A DNA stretch of 64,000 nucleotides from G965276765 sp965276825 (GCA_965276825.1 OZ255630.1:3720001-3784000); one strand, 5' to 3'. Shown: positions 54,009-63,584, counted from the stretch's first letter. Notes: generated by a model from the letters alone, not told the origin. Numbers and translations: made by a program.

Positions 54009-55568
54009 ATGAGCGGCGACCGACGGATCATCCGTACAGGGGCGGTGGCGCTGACGGCGGCCGTGACGCTGGCCGCGTGCGGTTCGAGCGGCAACACCGC
54101 GGCCCACGGCAACGGCAGCGGGGAGGTCAGCACCAACGGCACCATCACCATCGGGACCACGCTGGCGCCCACCACCTTGGACCCCGCCACCGGGTCTTCG
54201 GGAACCGACTACCAGTACCTGTACTTCCTCTTCGACCGCCTCATCCAGTCCAACCCGCATACCGGCGCCCTCGAGCCCATGCTGGCGACCTCGTGGAAGT
54301 TCAGTCCGAACAAGCTGTCGTTGACCGTCCGCCTCCGTCACGGGGTCAAGTTCCAGGACGGCACGCCCTTGGACGCCCAAGCCGTGGTGCGATACTCGGA
54401 GGAGTACATCAAGGACGGCGACGTCGTCAACGACCTGCAGTACGTGACCAGCGTCACGGCCGACGGCCAATATCAAGTCGTTTACCACCTCAGCCAGCAG
54501 AATGCGCAGCTGCCGACCGGGCTGGCGGACCGAGCGGGCATGATCGTCTCGCCCACCGCCGTCGCCAAGGAAGGCAAGGGCTTCGGCACCCACCCAGTCG
54601 GCGCCGGCCCGTACCGGTTCACCTCCGAGAACCCAGGGTCCGCCTACAGCTTCACCCGCTTCGACGGGTACTGGAACAACACCGCGCGGCCCCGAGTCGA
54701 GCACATCACCTTCCAGGAGTTCTCCAACGACACATCGTTGGTCAGCGCGATGCGCAGCGGCGTGATCCAGGTCGCCGCCGGCATATTCCCCCAAGACGTC
54801 GCCACCCTGAAGACCGACCCCAACGTTCAAGTCGCAATCGGCCCGAGCACGGGCTTCGACATGGCGTTCTTCAACGCCTCGCTGAAGCCCCTGACCGACC
54901 CGCGTGTCCGGCTGGCGTTCAATCTGGCTCTCAACCGCGGGGCGATCATGAGCGCGGCAACAGACGGTCTCGGGCGAGTCGCCAACGAGCCGTCGGCCAA
55001 AGGGACCGCAGGGTACGTTCCCAGCCTGGATCCGCTGTGGACCTACGACCCAGCGAAAGCCAAGCAGATCCTGGCCCAGGCCGGCTATGCCAAAGGCGTG
55101 AACATGAGCTGCTACACGTATCCAGGGCTCGGCTACGACATCACAGTTCCGATCCTCATCGCCGAGGAGAAGGCGGTCGGTATCAACATCCATGTGATCT
55201 CGGGGACCCCAGTCCAGGTCGTGCCGTGGTACACGAAGAACCTGTCTCCCTGCTACCTGTCGGCGTGGTCAGGTGGGACCAACCCGCTGTCCTTCTACCA
55301 AGTCGTCCTCTGGGGAAAATCTTATTACAATGCCGGCAAGACCGACTTCGGGGCCGACCAGTACATCAACCAGTTCCTCACCACCTACAGCACCGGTGGA
55401 TTCCAGCAGCTCTTCACCAAGATCCTCCAAGCACAAAAGACCGACCCTGGCTATGCGCCCATCTACGGCACCCCCGTGATCAACGTCTACCAGAAGAACA
55501 TTCGCGGATGGATCAGCAGTCCGTTCTTCGCGCTCGAGAACTGGCAAGGCATGTTCTTCACGAGCTGA
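54009..55568 (+). CDS. Orphan peptide-type ABC substrate-binding lipoprotein (family 5)
   Basis: A 519-residue lipoprotein from ATG 54009 with an AGGAGG ribosome site. The signal GAVALTAAVTLAACGSSGN ends in a lipobox. It is a close paralogue of the binding protein at 27355, with matching stretches such as GTTLAPTTLDPATG, LRHGVKFQDGTPLDAQAVV and SPTAVAKEGKGFGT. No permease or ATPase is encoded next to it; instead PhyH, CoA-transferase and dehydratase-like genes follow. Given the shared promoter box, it could deliver its ligand to the 26459-31921 importer. Confidence 0.9.
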   Translation: MSGDRRIIRTGAVALTAAVTLAACGSSGNTAAHGNGSGEVSTNGTITIGTTLAPTTLDPATGSSGTDYQYLYFLFDRLIQSNPHTGALEPMLATSWKFSPNKLSLTVRLRHGVKFQDGTPLDAQAVVRYSEEYIKDGDVVNDLQYVTSVTADGQYQVVYHLSQQNAQLPTGLADRAGMIVSPTAVAKEGKGFGTHPVGAGPYRFTSENPGSAYSFTRFDGYWNNTARPRVEHITFQEFSNDTSLVSAMRSGVIQVAAGIFPQDVATLKTDPNVQVAIGPSTGFDMAFFNASLKPLTDPRVRLAFNLALNRGAIMSAATDGLGRVANEPSAKGTAGYVPSLDPLWTYDPAKAKQILAQAGYAKGVNMSCYTYPGLGYDITVPILIAEEKAVGINIHVISGTPVQVVPWYTKNLSPCYLSAWSGGTNPLSFYQVVLWGKSYYNAGKTDFGADQYINQFLTTYSTGGFQQLFTKILQAQKTDPGYAPIYGTPVINVYQKNIRGWISSPFFALENWQGMFFTS

Positions 55569-55606
55569 GCCCAGGACCCACCGACTCATTGGAGTGCCAG
55601 TAAGCC

Positions 55607-56659
55607 ATGACTACCCGACCCTCGCGTCGTCCTCGAGCGACAAGCGGCAACGCGGTGACGAGCGCATCCCCAGAACCTCCTGGCGGCCGTCCGAAGTGGG
55701 CGCAGTCGGGTTTGGACTACCCGTGGCGGCCGCACGTGGCCCAGACCTATCGGGTGACGCGGCTCTACGACGAGCTCAAGACGCTCGGACTTCAAGAGAG
55801 CATCGCCGACCTGGCGGTCAAGGGCTACACGGTCATCCCACCGGAGAGGGTCGCGCCCCCCGAGTACATCGCCCAGCTCCGCGACAAGGTGCTCGAGATC
55901 TCAGCTCGGCGAACCGGCGTCGAGCCGGACGTCGAACACGGTTCGACACACGAGGCCAGCCAGCATCCCCTCGGTCAGTTCATGCGCTACGTCCTGTTCG
56001 AAGATCCCATCTTCGAACCCGTCCTGACCAACCCAGCGCTCCTCGGCCTCATCACCTACCTCGTCGGCACGGACGCACTCCTCAGCCTCAACGACGCCAT
56101 GGTGAAGGGTCCCGGAGGGGTGGTCCTACCAATCCACAACGACAACGGCGACAAGACCACGGCGGTCTTCGCCGATCAGCCCCAGACCGCGAACATCAAT
56201 CTGCTACTCAGCGACTACGGGCCGGGTAGCGGTTCGATCGCCTTCCTCCCTGGCAGCCACCACTACCGCAGAGAGCCCACGCCCGAGGAGCTCGAGCACC
56301 TCGTCGACATCATGGAACCGGTGATCGCCCTCGCCGGCTCGGCCATCATCTGGCCGGCCAACACCTGGCACCTGGCCCTGCCACGCACCGACCCAGGCCT
56401 GCGACTCACACTCCTGTACGACTTCTGCCGGGGGCACTTGCAAACCCAATCGCCCTTCCGGGCCGACGTGACCCCCGAGATCCTCGAGCGCAACCCGGCT
56501 CGCTTCGCGCAACTCATGCACACGCACGGCGTCTTCCCGTTCCGCCAAGAGGACATCCTCACCGAGCACCGCGACAAGAGCGCCGCCCGACACAGCTTGT
56601 TCGACACCCACCCCATGTGGCGCGAGTTCTTCGACCTCGATGGCGCAACTGCACCGTGA
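55607..56659 (+). CDS. Phytanoyl-CoA dioxygenase (PhyH) family oxygenase
   Basis: A 350-residue protein, longer than the PhyH at 19882, with an Arg/Pro/Ser-rich N-terminus of about 35 residues. The iron ligands are H177 and D179 (PIHNDNG) and H255 (NTWHLALPR). The segment LLLSDYGPGSGSIAFLPGSHHY is a family hallmark. It is the second gene of the box A operon, 38 bases after the binding protein. The presence of two diverged PhyH genes in co-regulated operons suggests two hydroxylation steps or two related substrates. Confidence 0.86.
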   Translation: MTTRPSRRPRATSGNAVTSASPEPPGGRPKWAQSGLDYPWRPHVAQTYRVTRLYDELKTLGLQESIADLAVKGYTVIPPERVAPPEYIAQLRDKVLEISARRTGVEPDVEHGSTHEASQHPLGQFMRYVLFEDPIFEPVLTNPALLGLITYLVGTDALLSLNDAMVKGPGGVVLPIHNDNGDKTTAVFADQPQTANINLLLSDYGPGSGSIAFLPGSHHYRREPTPEELEHLVDIMEPVIALAGSAIIWPANTWHLALPRTDPGLRLTLLYDFCRGHLQTQSPFRADVTPEILERNPARFAQLMHTHGVFPFRQEDILTEHRDKSAARHSLFDTHPMWREFFDLDGATAP

Positions 56660-59178
56660 CGATCCCCGAGCCTGACGAGGACGTGAGCGAGATGCGGTCA
56701 TCGGTGACCCTTCCATTCGACGGCTTTCGGGTCGTGGATCTCTCCGAGCGCGCGTCCGGCGCGTTCGCTGCTCGCCTCTTCGGTGACTTCGGCGCCGACG
56801 TGATCCTGGCTGAACCACCGGAGGGAGATCCCCTGCGTGGCGAGCCGCCGTTTCTCGGCGACGTGGCTGGCCCCGAGCGCAGTGTCGTTCACGCCTACCT
56901 CAACTGGAACAAGCGCTCGGTCGTCTGTGACCGCACGAGTGATATCGGGGACCTGCTCGCCGGGGCCGACGTGGTCGTCACCGATGCCCACCCGGTGGCA
57001 GACGCCCGCTGGCCCGGATCGCTGGCCCAACTGCACCCTCACGCCGTGCATCTGTCGATCACGCCCCACGGGCTCTCGTCCCCGCTGTCCGGCCGACCCG
57101 GCAACGACTTGACCGCCAGCGCCAGGAGCGGGTGGTCCTCGGTCAACGGATACCGGGACGAGCCACCCCTGCAGATGCCAGGCCATCAGGCCAGCTACAT
57201 CGGGGGCGTGGCCGGGTTCGTCGCTGCAGCCGCCTCGCTGCTCCGGCCGACCACTCGTGGCCAAGAGCCCGAGCTGATCGACGTGAGCGAGCTCGAAGCG
57301 TTCGCGCTGACCGTCCATCCATGGGGAGTTGCGGCCGTCTACGAGGGAGCCACGTCCGGCGGCGGACCCGACCGCCGCCCGCGCCGGGGCGAACCGGGGC
57401 CGCTCTACGATGCCGCCGACGGGCAGCTGAGCTTGGCCGTCGCCTACTTCCGTCGCTGGCCCGATGCGATGCGAGCCCTCGGGCTACCCGAGCTCGCGGA
57501 CCGCGAGGATCTGCGTTCGGACGTGGCGCGCCACACACGCGACCTCTCCGAGGTCACCGCTGGCATCGTCCGGAAGCTGCCCTCCCTCCAACGCTGGTCG
57601 GTCTTCCACGCCTTGGCCGCGCTGCGCTGCCCGGTGGGCGTCGTCCAGGGAGTCGACGAGCTCCTCGGTGACCCGCAGCTCGCGGCACGCCACTCGCTTG
57701 TCGACACGGCGATCGAAGGTCGCACCGTCAGGGCGCCGGGACCCGTGGCGCGCTTCGAGCCCGCCATCTGGCGCTTGTCGACCCCTGCACCGCGCCTGGG
57801 CGAGGGACCACAGCGGAGCCCGGCGCGCCGGGGCGGCGCGAGCGAGCCCTCCGAGTGGCCACCCGCTCGCCCTTCCACCGGCCCTCTCGACGGCGTCCGG
57901 GTCCTCAGCTTCGGGCAGGCCTGGTCAGGAGCCTTCGCCACCGAGATCCTCGCCCTGCTCGGGGCCGACGTCGTGCAGATCAGCTCACTGCGACGCCACG
58001 ACAGCTGGCGTCGCGCCGGCGCGGGTGTGCCCAAGGGCCTCGTCGACCCTAGGCGCGTCCAGCACCCGCTGAACACCCAGGGTCTGTACAACTCGGTGAA
58101 CCTCAACAAGCGGGACGTCACCCTCGATCTGGAGCAGGACGAGGGCCGCGATCTGCTCTGGAGGCTGCTGCCACGCTTCTCGATCCTCGTCGACAACTTC
58201 CGGCCGACGGTCCTGCCGTCGTGGGGCGTCACCGTGGAGAAGCTGCAGTCACTGCGTCCCGGCATGATCTGGGCGTCACTGTCGGGCTACGGCTCCGACG
58301 GCCCGTACGGCCGGTACCCGGCGATCGGAACGACGATCGAGCCGATGGGCGGCATCTCCTCCGTCCACGGCTACGAGGGGGATCCCGGCATGAACACCGG
58401 CGGCCTGTACCCCGACCCCGTCGCCGGCTATCTCCTCGCCGCCTCGGTGGTCGCCGCCATCCACCACCGGGACCACACCAGCCAGGCTCAGCGCATCGAC
58501 CTGTCGATGATGGAGGCCATGACCATCGTGTGCGGAGACGAGATCGCCGGCTACGACGCCACTCAGCGGCCGCCCCGACCGATGGGCAACCACCATCGGC
58601 GCGTCGCTCCCCACAACAACTACGCCGCACGCGACGGACAGTGGCTCGCTCTGGCCGCGGAGGACGAAGCGGCTTGGGTGGCCCTCGTCACCCACATCGG
58701 TGATGCTCGTCTGCTCGATGGCCGCTTCGCCACGATGTCGTCGAGGAAAGCCAACGAAGCCACCTTGGATGCCATCCTCGCCGAGTGGTGCGCCGGACAG
58801 GACGCCGACCGGGCGGAGGCGACGCTCGGGATGCTGGGCGTCAGCGCGGCGCGAGTGATCCCGTTGCAGGAGCTCTACAGCCGGCCCGACCCCAACCTGG
58901 TCGCCTCGGGATTCGTCACCGCCGTCGACCATCCCGAGGCTGGCACGACCTGGCTTCCCGGTCGACCATGGAAGCTCCCGCGCGAGTCACCGTCACCGGT
59001 GGTCGCCGCCCCCTGCGTGGGTCAGCACAGCCGAGAGGTGTTGACCGCCGAGCTCGGCATCGACGCCGAGGAGTACGCCGCCCTGGTGGCCGCGGGTGTG
59101 ACCGGCACCCTCCACGACACGAGGGACACGGGCTCGAAGACAGAGATCGACACGAGGAGAGAACATTGTCCGACCTGA
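56656..59178 (+). CDS. Fused two-domain CaiB/BaiF CoA-transferase
   Basis: About 840 residues from GTG 56656 (ATG 56692 is possible). Two class III domains occur, about residues 20-390 and 410-820, the second starting LDGVRVLSFGQAWSGAFATEILALLGADVVQI. D587 in LYPDPVAGYLLAA is in the catalytic Asp position of the second domain. The aligned first-domain stretch, MPGHQASYIGGVAGF, has no Asp. It shows the same active/inactive layout as the fusion at 23153. GTG overlaps the PhyH stop by four bases. Confidence 0.84.
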   Translation: MTIPEPDEDVSEMRSSVTLPFDGFRVVDLSERASGAFAARLFGDFGADVILAEPPEGDPLRGEPPFLGDVAGPERSVVHAYLNWNKRSVVCDRTSDIGDLLAGADVVVTDAHPVADARWPGSLAQLHPHAVHLSITPHGLSSPLSGRPGNDLTASARSGWSSVNGYRDEPPLQMPGHQASYIGGVAGFVAAAASLLRPTTRGQEPELIDVSELEAFALTVHPWGVAAVYEGATSGGGPDRRPRRGEPGPLYDAADGQLSLAVAYFRRWPDAMRALGLPELADREDLRSDVARHTRDLSEVTAGIVRKLPSLQRWSVFHALAALRCPVGVVQGVDELLGDPQLAARHSLVDTAIEGRTVRAPGPVARFEPAIWRLSTPAPRLGEGPQRSPARRGGASEPSEWPPARPSTGPLDGVRVLSFGQAWSGAFATEILALLGADVVQISSLRRHDSWRRAGAGVPKGLVDPRRVQHPLNTQGLYNSVNLNKRDVTLDLEQDEGRDLLWRLLPRFSILVDNFRPTVLPSWGVTVEKLQSLRPGMIWASLSGYGSDGPYGRYPAIGTTIEPMGGISSVHGYEGDPGMNTGGLYPDPVAGYLLAASVVAAIHHRDHTSQAQRIDLSMMEAMTIVCGDEIAGYDATQRPPRPMGNHHRRVAPHNNYAARDGQWLALAAEDEAAWVALVTHIGDARLLDGRFATMSSRKANEATLDAILAEWCAGQDADRAEATLGMLGVSAARVIPLQELYSRPDPNLVASGFVTAVDHPEAGTTWLPGRPWKLPRESPSPVVAAPCVGQHSREVLTAELGIDAEEYAALVAAGVTGTLHDTRDTGSKTEIDTRREHCPT

Positions 59179-59597
59179 TCCCATTCAATGAGCTCGTGGT
59201 GGGCGATGACCTCGGTTCCTTCGAGTATGAAGTCACCGAGGAAGTCGTGCGCGAGTACGCCCACGACTGGGATGATGCCAACCCCTGGTACACCGAGGCA
59301 TCGCCGTTCGGGTATCCCGTCGCTCCGCCAGCTGTCATGGCGGGACTGACCGGCTTCAGGCTCTTGGCTAACAAATTCAACGCACGAGCCACGATCGGAG
59401 CGCAGACGCAACACAAGAACCTCGGTCCCCTGCCCGTCGGGGGGACCATGACCACCAAGGGAAGGATCGCCGACAAGTACGTGAAACGCGGCCTGGAGTA
59501 CGTCGTCATCGAGTCGACCAGCTACGACGGGGAGGGTAGGCCATTCCGCCAGAGCACCGACCACATCCTCTTGAGCATGGAGCGAGCAGCGCAGTGA
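59166..59597 (+). CDS. MaoC-like hot-dog protein (FAS1-like dehydratase domain)
   Basis: A 143-residue protein from TTG 59166, chosen for its GAGGAGAG ribosome site and 13-base overlap with the CoA-transferase. It has the N-terminal MaoC-dehydratase pattern: VTEEVVREYAHDWDDANPWYTEASPFGYPVAPPAVMAGL and QHKNLGPLPVGGTMTTKGRIADKYVKRGLEYVVIES. Such half-hydratases usually lack the full Asp-His dyad and work with a second hot-dog protein, here the next gene. The product could hydrate or dehydrate an enoyl- or hydroxyacyl-CoA. Confidence 0.82.
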   Translation: MSDLIPFNELVVGDDLGSFEYEVTEEVVREYAHDWDDANPWYTEASPFGYPVAPPAVMAGLTGFRLLANKFNARATIGAQTQHKNLGPLPVGGTMTTKGRIADKYVKRGLEYVVIESTSYDGEGRPFRQSTDHILLSMERAAQ

Positions 59598-60028
59598 GCG
59601 ACCAACGAGACGGTCGCGTCGCTGATGTGCGTCCCGGTTTCTCCTTGGCACCCTCTCGGAAGGTCGTGTTCCAGCGGGCGCTGGCCGAACGAGAGTTCAG
59701 CGTCGACTCGATCCACAACGACGAGCACACCAAGCGCCTCGGATACCCGGGTGCGCTGGTCTCCGCGTACGTCCTGGCCGGGTACCTGTCGGAGCCGATG
59801 GTCGACTTCTTCGGCGCCTCGTGGTTCACGACCGGGGAGATCTCCCTGCGATTCATCGGCCAGGGTGTCCAGCAGGGCGATCACGTAATCTGCGGAGGCT
59901 CGGTGCGAGAGGTCAGCGAGGCGGAGGGTGAGGGCCGCTGGGTGATGCTCGACGTGTGGATGGAGAAGGAAGGGGGTGTGCGGCCGGTCGTCGGCACGGC
60001 CGCCGCAGTCCTCCCCGGACCCTGGTGA
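59594..60028 (+). CDS. MaoC-like hot-dog hydratase
   Basis: A 144-residue protein from GTG 59594, overlapping the previous stop by four bases. SIHNDEHTKRLGYPGALVSAYVLAGYLSEP corresponds to the catalytic hot-dog helix of MaoC hydratases (D-x4-H followed by Gly-x-x-Gly), with D and H available in HNDEH. Together with the upstream protein it would make one double hot-dog (R)-specific enoyl-CoA hydratase. Its end is nine bases from the convergent carboxylase gene. Confidence 0.82.
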   Translation: MSDQRDGRVADVRPGFSLAPSRKVVFQRALAEREFSVDSIHNDEHTKRLGYPGALVSAYVLAGYLSEPMVDFFGASWFTTGEISLRFIGQGVQQGDHVICGGSVREVSEAEGEGRWVMLDVWMEKEGGVRPVVGTAAAVLPGPW

Positions 60029-60037
60029 CGGAGCGGA

Positions 60038-63000
60038 TCACCAGGCGTCGATCCAGGGGACCTTCGGCTGGGTCCGCACGGGGGTCGGTGGCAGAGCATC
60101 GAGCCCGGCGGCGATCCAGCGGCGGGTGTCGGCCGGGTCGATCACGTCGTCCAGGGCCGGATGGGTGGCTCGCGACAGCGCCTTGCCCGACTCGTAGGCC
60201 TCGGCCACCATCCGGTCGAAGGTGGCCTGGCGCTCAGCCGGGTCGTCGATGGCGGCCAGCTCGTTGCGGTAGCCGAGCTTCACCGAGCCCTCGAGCCCCA
60301 TGCCGCCGAACTCACCCGTTGGCCAGGACACGACGAAGCTGGCCTTCTGGTAGCTCCCGCCGGTCATGGCGATGGCCCCGAGCCCGTAGCTTTTGCGCAG
60401 GACGACCGAGAAGATGGGCACCGTCAGGTTGGCGCCGATGACGAACAGCCGCGAGCAGTGGCGGATCAAGGCGGACTTCTCGGCCTCCGGTCCGACCATG
60501 TTGCCAGGCGTGTCGGACAGCGAGACCACGGGCAGGTCAAAAGCCTCGCAGAGCTGCAGGAAACGGGCCGCCTTGTCCGAGGCGTCGGAGTCGATCGCCC
60601 CGCCCAGGTACGACGGGTTGTTGGCGATCAGCCCGACCGGGCGGCCCTCGATGCGGATGAGGGCGGCGATCATGGCTCGCCCGAACCGCGGCCGCAGCTC
60701 CATGACCGACCCGTCGTCGGCCAGCAGCTCGATCACCCGGCGGACGTCGTAGGCGCGCAGGCGGTTCTCGGGCACGACGTGGCGCAGGAGGCGCTGATCG
60801 GCACACGACCACTCGGAGAGCCGGCCCTGGAAGTAGGCCAGGTACTGCTGGCCGGCGGCGACCGCAGCGGCCTCGTCGTCGACGAGCACGTCGATGACCC
60901 CGTTGTCCTGCATGACCGAGAGGGGGCCGATCTCCTCGGGACGGTAGACGCCGAGCCCGCCGCCCTCCACCATCGCCGGGCCGCCCATGCCGAGCGCCGA
61001 GTCGCGGGTGGCGATGATCACGTCGCAGCAGCCGAGCACGGCGGCGTTGCCGGCGAAGCACCGCCCGGAGGTGATGCCGACGAGCGGTACCTTCCCGCTC
61101 AGCTGGGCCCACAGCTCGAAGCCGCGGATGAAGCCGCTGCCGCGATCGGTGTCCCCGGGACGGCCCCCTCCTCCTTCGGTGAAGAACACCGTCGGCAGCC
61201 GCCAACGCAAGGCCAGCTCGGCCATCCGGTCCATCTTGACGTGGTTTCGGGCGCCCTGGGTGCCGGCCAGCACCGTGTAGTCGTAGGACATGACCGCGGC
61301 GCGGGCGCGCTCGGGGCCGAAGTGTGCACCGTTGATCTGGGCCAGGCCCATGATCAGCCCATCTGCGGGTGTCTGGGCGATCAGCTCCTCCGGCGTGTTG
61401 CGACCGGACCGGCCGGCGACCACCAGCGGGCCGTACTCGGTGAACGTGCCCGGATCGCAGAGGTCCTCGACGTTCTCGCGCGCCGTCCGCTTGGAAAACC
61501 TCCGCCGGCGCTCCACGGCATCGGGTCTGGTCTCGTCGAGGACGCGGCGGTGCCGGTCGATGACCTCCGCCAGGTCCGGCCGGATCAGGTCGAGGTCGAC
61601 GGCCTCCGCATCGGCGCGGCGCGACCCTTCCCCCGCGTCCGACGGCTCGAGGTAGGCGACGATGTCGTCCTCGAAGAGCGTGTCGCCCGGCGCCACCCGC
61701 ACCTCCGTGACCACGCCCGCCTGGTCGGCAGTCACCAGGTGCTCCATCTTCATCGCCTCCACGACGACCAGCACCTGGCCGGCGGCGACCGTGTCACCCG
61801 CCGATGCCTGCACCTCGATGACCGTGCCCTGCAGCGGAGCTCGCACGGCGGCCAGCCCCTCCGGTGGCTCCTCGGCGGTCGCCGTCGCCCCCCCCGCCTG
61901 CCGGCCGTCCTGGCCGTAGGTGAGCACCGCGAGGGGATCGTCGGGGTCGATGCGGCGGCCGGAGCCGGCCCGGGTGGTGCGGCGATCAGGGCCGGCCGGG
62001 TCGCCAGGATCGAAGAACCGTTGCCGGTGCTCGGCGTCGCTGGTGCCCAACTCCGCGAGGTGACGCTCGATGTATCGGGTGTCGACGTCGCCGGCGATCA
62101 CCGCCGGCTGCTGGAGCAGTGACTCGAGGAACCCGATGTTGGATGCCACCCCGTCCAGGCGGAACTCGGTGAGGGCCCGGTAGGCCTTCTGGACCGCGGC
62201 GGGCACCCCTCCCGCAGGGGCGTGGACGACCACCTTGGCCAGGAGGGAGTCGAACGTCGTCGGCGGCCGGTACCCAGCGTAGCCGCAGCCGTCGACCCGC
62301 ACGCCGGGCCCGCTCGGCGGCTCGTACACGCTGATGGTCCCGCCCGCCGGTCTCGGCGTGCCGTCGGGTGACATCGTCTCGAGGTTGACCCGCGCCTGCA
62401 GCGCGATCCCGCGTGGCGGTGGGCGACTCTCCTCGGTCAGGCCGACTTCGGCCAGGCGCGCACCGGAGGCCAGCTGGAGCTGGACGGCGACCAGGTCGAC
62501 ACCGGTCACCTCCTCGGTCACGGTGTGCTCGACTTGCAGCCGGGCGTTGGCCTCGATGAACGCAAGACCGTCCGGACCGGCCGTGGGCACCGGATCCCCT
62601 TCGCCGCTGGGGACGGGGACGAGGAACTCGACCGTGCAGAGGCTGCGCAGCTCGGCGGCACGCGCCAGGCGGGTGGCTGCGGCGAGCAGCGCCTCACGCG
62701 TGTCCTCGGGCACCTGGACGGCGGGGGCCATCTCCACCAGCTTCTGGCGTTGGCGCTGCAGGCTGCACTCGCGGTCCCACAGGTGGACGACGTCGTGACC
62801 GTCGCCGACCATCTGCACCTCGACGTGGCGAGCTCGCGGCAGGAAGGTCTCGACGTAGACCCGGTCGTCACCGAAGGCGCTGGCCGCCTCCGATGCGCAG
62901 CGGGTGAACGCCTCCTCCAGCTGCTCCGGATCGGACACCGGCCGCATCCCCCGGCCGCCGCCCCCGGCGAGGGCCTTGACCATCACGGCGCCCCCCTGGC

Positions 63001-63445
63001 CCTGGCGGTCGAGCATCCGACGGGCCTCGGCGAGGGTGGTTGCGCCGGTGGACCCCTCGAGCACCGGCACGTCGCACTCGCGGGCCAGGGCGCGAGCGGC
63101 GACCTTGTCGCCGAAGACGGCGAGTGTCTCAGGGGAGGGGCCGACGAACACGAGGCCCACCTCGGCGCACTGGCGGGCGAAGCCGGCGTTCTCGGCCAGG
63201 AAGCCGTACCCGGGGTGCACGCCGTCGCAGCCGAGGTCGCGTGCGACGCCGAGGAGCTGGTCGGCGTCCAGATAGGCCCGCGGCCCCACCCCCGTGAGCG
63301 GGCGCGCCTCGTCGACCACTCGGACGTGGAGCGACGTGGCGTCGTCCTCGGAGAACACCCCGACCGAAGGGATGGCGAGATCGGCGGCGGCTCGCGCCAC
63401 GCGGATGGCCACCTCACCACGGTTGGCGATGAGCAGCTTCCTCAA
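60038..63445 (-). CDS. Single-chain acyl-CoA carboxylase (BC-BCCP-CT fusion)
   Basis: A 1135-residue biotin-dependent carboxylase. Residues 1-450 are biotin carboxylase, with ANRGEVAIRV at the start, the Gly-rich ATP loop KALAGGGGRGMR and FIEANARLQVEHTVTEEVTGVDLV. A biotinyl domain follows with EAMKMEH (K566 as the biotin site). Residues from about 620 onward are a carboxyltransferase with the Gly-rich AVLGCCDVIIATRDSALGMGGPAMVEGGG loop. It carboxylates an acyl-CoA; the chain-length preference is not readable. It converges on the dehydratase pair and is divergent from a separate carboxyltransferase gene under box B. Confidence 0.92.
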   Translation of the reverse strand: MRKLLIANRGEVAIRVARAAADLAIPSVGVFSEDDATSLHVRVVDEARPLTGVGPRAYLDADQLLGVARDLGCDGVHPGYGFLAENAGFARQCAEVGLVFVGPSPETLAVFGDKVAARALARECDVPVLEGSTGATTLAEARRMLDRQGQGGAVMVKALAGGGGRGMRPVSDPEQLEEAFTRCASEAASAFGDDRVYVETFLPRARHVEVQMVGDGHDVVHLWDRECSLQRQRQKLVEMAPAVQVPEDTREALLAAATRLARAAELRSLCTVEFLVPVPSGEGDPVPTAGPDGLAFIEANARLQVEHTVTEEVTGVDLVAVQLQLASGARLAEVGLTEESRPPPRGIALQARVNLETMSPDGTPRPAGGTISVYEPPSGPGVRVDGCGYAGYRPPTTFDSLLAKVVVHAPAGGVPAAVQKAYRALTEFRLDGVASNIGFLESLLQQPAVIAGDVDTRYIERHLAELGTSDAEHRQRFFDPGDPAGPDRRTTRAGSGRRIDPDDPLAVLTYGQDGRQAGGATATAEEPPEGLAAVRAPLQGTVIEVQASAGDTVAAGQVLVVVEAMKMEHLVTADQAGVVTEVRVAPGDTLFEDDIVAYLEPSDAGEGSRRADAEAVDLDLIRPDLAEVIDRHRRVLDETRPDAVERRRRFSKRTARENVEDLCDPGTFTEYGPLVVAGRSGRNTPEELIAQTPADGLIMGLAQINGAHFGPERARAAVMSYDYTVLAGTQGARNHVKMDRMAELALRWRLPTVFFTEGGGGRPGDTDRGSGFIRGFELWAQLSGKVPLVGITSGRCFAGNAAVLGCCDVIIATRDSALGMGGPAMVEGGGLGVYRPEEIGPLSVMQDNGVIDVLVDDEAAAVAAGQQYLAYFQGRLSEWSCADQRLLRHVVPENRLRAYDVRRVIELLADDGSVMELRPRFGRAMIAALIRIEGRPVGLIANNPSYLGGAIDSDASDKAARFLQLCEAFDLPVVSLSDTPGNMVGPEAEKSALIRHCSRLFVIGANLTVPIFSVVLRKSYGLGAIAMTGGSYQKASFVVSWPTGEFGGMGLEGSVKLGYRNELAAIDDPAERQATFDRMVAEAYESGKALSRATHPALDDVIDPADTRRWIAAGLDALPPTPVRTQPKVPWIDAW

Positions 63446-63539
63446 CGGGGCACCTCGAGGTCCGCGCTGGTCACGATCTGGATCATCGAGCGCCGACCAT
63501 AAGACGTGGGGCCGCCTCGGGGGCGCCCTTGCTCCAATT

Positions 63540-63584
63540 GTAGGGGACTCCCCATTGGGCGGCAGTCGGTACCGTCGCTACGGT
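63540..63584 (+). promoter_or_regulatory. Promoter with palindromic box B for the carboxyltransferase gene
   Basis: GTAGGGGACTCCCCATTGG at 63540-63558 and TACGGT at 63579-63584, 39 bases from box start to -10 start. GGGGAGGA and ATG 63608 follow closely. The fused carboxylase at 63445 reads the other way, and no box in its orientation is seen in this 162-base gap. Confidence 0.7.
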
